From: Rhizobium sp. CSW-27
GTDB taxonomy: Bacteria > Pseudomonadota > Alphaproteobacteria > Rhizobiales > Rhizobiaceae
Direction of reading: 5' to 3'
Length of the DNA stretch: 64,000 nucleotides
NCBI RefSeq assembly: GCF_018760785.1
Contig: NZ_JAHHZO010000003.1
Coordinates: forward strand, 434,001-498,000
Positions 59,881 through 64,000 of the stretch are shown piece by piece. The notes under the pieces were generated by a model. The model saw only the letters and a program-made list of their open reading frames with translations. It had not been told where the DNA came from and did not search any database. Positions within the stretch are counted from its first letter, which is position 1. The number at the start of each line of letters is the position of its first letter. Position numbers and translations under genes: made by a program.

Positions 59881-61116
59881 TTGGCATCTTATCTCTTTAC
59901 CAATGCCCGCATCGTTGACGGTACGAGCCCCGAGCCATCCGGACCGGTCAATGTCCTGGTCGAAGGCGACCGTATCCGCGAGGTTGGCTCCGATGTGGCC
60001 AGCGCAACGGCGCAGGTCATCGATCTTGCAGGCAAGACCCTGATGCCCGGCCTGATCGATGCGCATGTCCATGTCATCGCCAGCATGGCGGATCTGGGGC
60101 AGAACGCCATGCTGCCAGACGCGCTGGTCACCATTCGCGCCTTCAAGCTGATGGGCGAAATGCTGATGCGCGGCTTCACCACGGTGCGCGATCTGGGCGG
60201 CGCGACCCATGCGCTGGTGGCTGCCACCGAGGAAGGACTCCTTCCCGCACCGCGTCTTGTCGTGTGCGGCAAGGCACTCAGCCAGACCGGGGGGCACTGC
60301 GATTTCCGTGGCCCTTACAATGACCGTCCGGCGCTGCAGACCGGCCATGCACTGGGCGCTCTCGGACGGGTCTGCGATGGCGTGCCGGATGTGCGTCGCG
60401 CCGCACGCGAAGAAATCAAGAGCGGGGCCCGCTTCCTTAAGATCATGGCCAATGGCGGTGTGGCTTCGCCCACCGACCCGATCCACTATCTCGGCTTTGC
60501 GCGTGAGGAAATCACGGCGGTCGTGGAAGAGGCACAGAATGCCGGCACCTACGTCGCGGCGCATCTCTACACTGACGAAGCCATCCGCCGGGCTGTGGAA
60601 TGCGGTGTTCTTTCTCTGGAACATTGCAATCTCATCCAGTCCGGGACGGCAGCCTATGCCGCATCCAAGGGCGCCATCGCGGTGCCGACGCTTGTTACCT
60701 ATGACAAGCTTTCCAGCGAGGGGGCTGCCATGGGTCTGCCGGCGGGATCGGTGGCCAAGGTCGATAATGTCCGGCTGTCGGGCATGGAATCGCTCGACAT
60801 CATGAAAGCCGCGGGCCTGCCCATGGCCTATGGCAGCGATCTGCTGGGCGGCATGCACAAGCATCAGTCGGAAGAATTCGTGATCCGCGGTCGGGTGCTT
60901 CCTGCCCATGAGGTGATTGCCTCGGCCACCGGCGTGGCCGCGCGTCTGCTGCGCATGGAAGGAGAGATCGGCACCGTCGCTCCGGCAGCTTTTGCCGACC
61001 TCATCGTGGTCGATGGCAATCCGCTGTCCGACCTGTCGCTGCTGACCGGCCAGGGCCAGCACATGCCGATCATCATGAAGGACGGCGCTTTCATCAAGCG
61101 CACTGCGCTCGGCTGA
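59881..61116 (+). CDS. Amidohydrolase (imidazolonepropionase/prolidase-like)
   Basis: A 411-residue metal-dependent amidohydrolase of the group with imidazolonepropionase-like and Xaa-Arg/Lys prolidase-type enzymes. Metal ligands are H62 and H64 (GLIDAHVHVI), K187 (RFLKIMANGG), H228 (YVAAHLYTDE), H248 (LEHCNLI) and D320 (AYGSDLLGG). The segment SQTGGHCDFRG near residue 135 is typical of this group. Translation starts at a TTG (59881) with CGGAG upstream; no ATG lies near. No signal peptide is seen, so it acts in the cytoplasm on a compound imported by the flanking transporters, perhaps an N-acyl or dipeptide-like compound (inference). Confidence 0.85.
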   Translation: MASYLFTNARIVDGTSPEPSGPVNVLVEGDRIREVGSDVASATAQVIDLAGKTLMPGLIDAHVHVIASMADLGQNAMLPDALVTIRAFKLMGEMLMRGFTTVRDLGGATHALVAATEEGLLPAPRLVVCGKALSQTGGHCDFRGPYNDRPALQTGHALGALGRVCDGVPDVRRAAREEIKSGARFLKIMANGGVASPTDPIHYLGFAREEITAVVEEAQNAGTYVAAHLYTDEAIRRAVECGVLSLEHCNLIQSGTAAYAASKGAIAVPTLVTYDKLSSEGAAMGLPAGSVAKVDNVRLSGMESLDIMKAAGLPMAYGSDLLGGMHKHQSEEFVIRGRVLPAHEVIASATGVAARLLRMEGEIGTVAPAAFADLIVVDGNPLSDLSLLTGQGQHMPIIMKDGAFIKRTALG

Positions 61117-61125
61117 CAAGGTGCC

Positions 61126-61149
61126 AGGGGCGGCGCAAGAGCCGCCCCT
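61126..61149 (+). other. Intercistronic hairpin before binding protein 2
   Basis: AGGGGCGGC-GCAAGA-GCCGCCCCT forms a perfect 9-bp stem with a 6-nt loop, 10 nt after the amidohydrolase stop. There is no U-tract. It may stabilise the 3' end of the upstream message or partially end it before binding protein 2. Confidence 0.5.
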
Positions 61150-61207
61150 GTTGGAAGGGGAACGGGAGCAAAGCTCCGGGAACAAGAAACAGAGAGGAAC
61201 TGAAACC

Positions 61208-62431
61208 ATGAAGCTGACACGTCGCCAAACATTGGCAAGCCTCGGACTTGCCGCAGGGGCCGGCCTCCTGCCGCGCCTTGCCCTGTCACAGGATGCGGGC
61301 GCCTTCCGCATCGGCGCCCTCAACCCGGTCACGGGGGCCGGTGGCCCCTATGGCACCGGCATGCAGAAGATGATCCTGGCTGCGGCCGAGGCGGTGAATG
61401 CCGCCGGTGGCGCCGGAGGACGTATGCTCGAGATCTTTGCCGAAGATACGCAGACCCAGCCCCAGGCCGCTGTTCTCGCCGCCAAGAAACTGATCGACGT
61501 CAACAAGGTTCAGGCCATTCTCGGAACCTGGTCTTCCGGCGTGTCCCTGGCCGTCATCCCTCTGACCAATGAGGCGGGCATCCCGCTTTTCCATTGCTCG
61601 GGCGCGCCGGCGCTGTCTGTTCCTCCCGCCAATGAGAAAAAGCTTGGCTACCGCTTCCAGGCGACCAATGATCGCTTCGGCCGGGCCTTTGCCGAAATTG
61701 CCAAGAAGGAAGGTTTCAAGCGTCCCGCCACCATGGCTTTCAACAATGCGTCAGGCATCGGCAATACGGAGGGCTTCACCCGCGCCTGGACGGCCATGGG
61801 CGGCGAGGTGGTCGCATCGGTGGTCTATGAGCCGGCCCAGCCGAGCTATCGCGCCGAACTGCAAAAGATCCTCGACGCCAAGCCGGATGTGATCGTCACC
61901 GGTTCCTATCTCGCCGATACGACAATCATCCTGCGCGAATGGTACCAGACCGGCGAGGAGACCAAATGGATCATTCCGGCCTGGGCAGCCAATCCGGAAC
62001 TCGTCAAGGCCCTGGGACCTGCGGTCGTGGAAGGCATAATTTCGGTCGACAGCATTTCCAATGAAGGCTCACCCGCCTTTGCTGCCTATGATGCCGCCTA
62101 CCAGAAGGCGATCGGCAAGTCCGGGCTTGGCAATGTCTATGCTGCGATGGCCTGGGACATGGTGACCGTGCTTGCCCTTGCCATGGAGGCCGCAGGCCCC
62201 GGCGCGGATGCTTCGGCCATCAATGCCAAGATGCGGGACGTGGCCAATCCGGACGGGACGAAGGTTTCCAGCTTTGCCGAGGGTAAGGCAGCCTTGAAGA
62301 ACGGCAAGATCAATTATGAGGGCGCTTCCTCGATCCTGGATTTTGATGAATTCGGTGATGTGACCCCGGATTTTGCCGCCTCATTCATCCGCAACGGCGA
62401 GATCAAGCGCGAATATCAGGTCAAGCTCTGA
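61208..62431 (+). CDS. Branched-chain-type binding protein 2, Tat-exported
   Basis: A 407-residue type I periplasmic binding protein. The ATG at 61208 gives MKLTRRQTLASLGLAAGAGLLPRLALSQDAG, a twin-arginine signal; the upstream frame to 61121 is not used. The mature start FRIGALNPVTGAGGPYGTGMQKM and NAAGGAGGRMLEIFAEDTQTQPQAAVLAAKKLIDVNKVQAILGTW parallel binding protein 1 closely. It opens a second uptake module with its own LivH and LivM, in tandem with the first. The two receptors may take related but different ligands. Confidence 0.9.
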   Translation: MKLTRRQTLASLGLAAGAGLLPRLALSQDAGAFRIGALNPVTGAGGPYGTGMQKMILAAAEAVNAAGGAGGRMLEIFAEDTQTQPQAAVLAAKKLIDVNKVQAILGTWSSGVSLAVIPLTNEAGIPLFHCSGAPALSVPPANEKKLGYRFQATNDRFGRAFAEIAKKEGFKRPATMAFNNASGIGNTEGFTRAWTAMGGEVVASVVYEPAQPSYRAELQKILDAKPDVIVTGSYLADTTIILREWYQTGEETKWIIPAWAANPELVKALGPAVVEGIISVDSISNEGSPAFAAYDAAYQKAIGKSGLGNVYAAMAWDMVTVLALAMEAAGPGADASAINAKMRDVANPDGTKVSSFAEGKAALKNGKINYEGASSILDFDEFGDVTPDFAASFIRNGEIKREYQVKL

Positions 62432-62659
62432 AATCAGCTTGCCGGCGTTCAAGCCGGCGACTTGACGACGGATCATAATCTCCTCTCACCGCCCGCCTGT
62501 GTGTCGTCCTTGACGCAGGCGGGCGGCCTGGCCATCGCCACAGGCACTGGACAGTGCAATCTGGCGAACGGTCGCGCTCTGCCGTGCAGCGCCGGGTCCG
62601 GATTGTCATCCGGCCTGGTTGCTGTCCCGATTTTACCCAGATGGAACGCTTTCACCACC
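62432..62659. other. 228-bp gap with two hairpins before the second livH-type gene
   Basis: The gap holds GCCGGC-N6-GCCGGC (62441-62458) and CGCCCGCCTG (62490-62499) paired with CAGGCGGGCG (62516-62525), a 10-bp stem. The open frame through it starts at a TTG (62462) and is not considered coding. The hairpins probably lower permease expression relative to the binding protein. Confidence 0.45.
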
Positions 62660-63526
62660 ATGACCAGTTTCGTGGAACTTCTTCTTTCCGGCATCACCTC
62701 CGGCCTCATCATCGGCCTGGCGGGACTGTCGGTCACGCTGGTGTTCGGTATTGCCCGGTTTTCCAATGCGGCGACCGGCGATACGATGACGCTCGGCGCC
62801 TATGGCGCGCTGATGGGCACCAGCCTGACCGGCTCTCTGCTTGCGGGAGGCCTGATCGGTCTTGCCGCCGGTGCATTGAGTGCCATTCTGGCCTATGTGC
62901 TTGTCTTCCGGCCCTTGCAAAACCGCTCGCCGATCTCGTCCCTCCTGGCCTCCATCGGTGTTGCCTTCTTCATCCGCGCGGTCCTTGGCGTGGTCTTCGG
63001 CCATGATCAGATGGTCTTCCAGATGGATCTCGTGCGTCCCTTCCGCCTGCATGGCGTGCGCATCCAGCCCAATGACCTCAAATTTGCCGGCGTGGCGATC
63101 CTGACGCTGGCGCTGGTGTTTGTCGTGCTGCATCTGACGCCGATTGGAAGGCGCATGCGTGCCGTGGCGGACAATCCGCTGCTTGCGCGCGTGTCGGGCA
63201 TTGCACCGCGCCCGGTCATGTTCACGCTCTGGGCAATCGCCGGGGCGGTGGCTGCCGTTGCTGGCATCCTTCTCGGCATGAAGACGGTGGTCTCTCCGGA
63301 GAGCGGCTGGGACATGCTGCTGCCGGCTTTCGCCGCTGCCGTACTGGGCGGGATCGGGCACCCGGTGGGAGCTGTGCTTGCCGGGGTCATCATTGGTGTA
63401 GCCCAGGAACTGGCGACGCCCTTTGTCGGCTTTACCTACAAGATCGCCATCTCGTTCCTGGTTCTCCTGCTGGTGCTTCTGGTGCGCCCGCGCGGACTGT
63501 TCGGCAAGATCGAGGGAGTGCGCTGA
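62660..63526 (+). CDS. Branched-chain-type ABC importer permease (LivH type), module 2
   Basis: A 288-residue LivH-family permease starting at the ATG at 62660 (MTSFVELLLSGITSGLIIGLAG), chosen because it matches the family N-terminus; a weak GGAACG lies upstream. VTLVFGIARFSNAATGDTMTLGAYGAL and the coupling loop GRRMRAVADNPLLARVSGIAPRPVMFTLWAIAG near residue 170 are present. It starts after a 228-bp gap with hairpins and is followed directly by a LivM-type gene. Confidence 0.9.
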   Translation: MTSFVELLLSGITSGLIIGLAGLSVTLVFGIARFSNAATGDTMTLGAYGALMGTSLTGSLLAGGLIGLAAGALSAILAYVLVFRPLQNRSPISSLLASIGVAFFIRAVLGVVFGHDQMVFQMDLVRPFRLHGVRIQPNDLKFAGVAILTLALVFVVLHLTPIGRRMRAVADNPLLARVSGIAPRPVMFTLWAIAGAVAAVAGILLGMKTVVSPESGWDMLLPAFAAAVLGGIGHPVGAVLAGVIIGVAQELATPFVGFTYKIAISFLVLLLVLLVRPRGLFGKIEGVR

Positions 63527-64000
63527 ATGGACGCCTATCTGATTGCCATTGGAACGATTGCAGGCATCTATCTGCTTCTCGCACTCGGCTTGAATCTGCA
63601 ATTCGGGCTGACCGGGCTCATCAATTTCGGTCATGTCGGCTTTTTCTGCGTCGGCGCCTATACCTCGGCCATCCTCTCGACCAAGGGTGTGCCCATTCCC
63701 CTGTCGCTTGCCGCAGCCGCTGTCCTCGCCATGCTGGCCGCCTGGCCGCTCGGCATCATCAGTATCCGATTGCGGGAGGACTATTTTGCCATCGTCACCC
63801 TCGGCTTTTCCGAGGTGGTGCGCCTGATCGTGACATCGGAAGGCTGGCTGACCAATGGCGTGCAGGGCATTGCCGGCATTCCGCGCATCTTTCGCGACGG
63901 TGCCGGCGAAGCACAGGCCGTGCTGATGCTTGGGCTGACACTGGCTTTCTGCTTCATCGCCATCCTGGCCATGATGCGCATTGTCCGCTCGCCCTTCGGC
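63527..64000 (+). CDS. Branched-chain-type ABC importer permease (LivM type), module 2, 3' end outside window
   Basis: The first 158 residues of a LivM-family permease. It starts with an ATG directly after the LivH stop (TGAATG). GTIAGIYLLLALGLNLQFGLTGLINFGHVGFFCVGAYTSAIL is the family N-terminus and the visible part ends in the helix preceding the coupling loop. The C-terminus and any following ATPases lie beyond the window. Confidence 0.88.
   Translation, partial: MDAYLIAIGTIAGIYLLLALGLNLQFGLTGLINFGHVGFFCVGAYTSAILSTKGVPIPLSLAAAAVLAMLAAWPLGIISIRLREDYFAIVTLGFSEVVRLIVTSEGWLTNGVQGIAGIPRIFRDGAGEAQAVLMLGLTLAFCFIAILAMMRIVRSPFG

Overview
The window looks like accessory DNA from an alphaproteobacterium of the Rhizobiales, most likely a Rhizobiaceae megaplasmid or chromid. 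This is inferred from the high G+C, the density of ABC importers each paired with its own regulator, and the types of insertion-sequence remnants. No rRNA, tRNA, CRISPR array, replication gene or core housekeeping gene was seen. Almost everything is import and breakdown of small organic compounds, arranged as regulator-plus-transporter-plus-enzyme modules.

Layout. (1) 1-3.2 kb: a polar amino-acid ABC importer divergent from a LacI-family regulator, with paired palindromic operators between them. (2) 2.9-13.0 kb: a peptide-type (Dpp/Opp) importer with two FAD amino-acid oxidoreductases (one frameshifted), an SDR, a cupin and a MarR regulator; a sequence shared by two upstream regions may be the MarR operator. 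(3) 13.3-14.7 kb: the C-terminal part of a dimethylglycine/sarcosine-dehydrogenase-like protein, cut off by the 5' end of an IS630-type transposase gene. (4) 14.8-34.5 kb: a complete 4-hydroxyphenylacetate (homoprotocatechuate meta-cleavage) pathway, hpaC, hpaB, hpaA-like, hpaI, hpaH, hpaG, gabD, hpaD, hpaE, hpaF and hpaR. It is split by a branched-chain-type ABC importer, a GMC alcohol dehydrogenase, an aldehyde dehydrogenase and a FeaR-like regulator. (5) 34.5-35.4 kb: a RES/Xre toxin-antitoxin pair with a palindromic operator. (6) 35.4-45.0 kb: an IclR-controlled module with an APH-fold kinase, an AGXT2L-like PLP enzyme, a second class III aminotransferase, a HAD hydrolase, a UPF0261 protein and, divergently, an APC permease and an aldehyde dehydrogenase. 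(7) 45.1-47.0 kb: a LysR regulator divergent from an exported metallo-beta-lactamase-fold protein with a degenerate metal motif. (8) 47.5-53.2 kb: a taurine/sulfonate-type ABC importer with a sulfatase/phosphonate monoester hydrolase and a divergent MarR regulator. (9) 53.3-54.1 kb: a decayed IS5-type transposase gene. (10) 54.2-64.0 kb: a TetR-led operon with two branched-chain-type uptake modules, a GAF protein and an amidohydrolase, running off the right edge.

How the genes work together. In module 4, HpaB and HpaC hydroxylate 4-hydroxyphenylacetate, HpaD opens the ring, HpaE, F, G, H and I shorten the chain, and GabD delivers succinate. The GMC and aldehyde dehydrogenases beside the importer could feed in an alcohol such as tyrosol (inference). 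In module 6, the kinase and AGXT2L-like enzyme together suggest amino-alcohol breakdown: phosphorylation, elimination of phosphate and ammonia to an aldehyde, then oxidation by the divergent aldehyde dehydrogenase. This is the best candidate here for an undescribed pathway. All family calls come from reading motifs and lengths; no database search was run.
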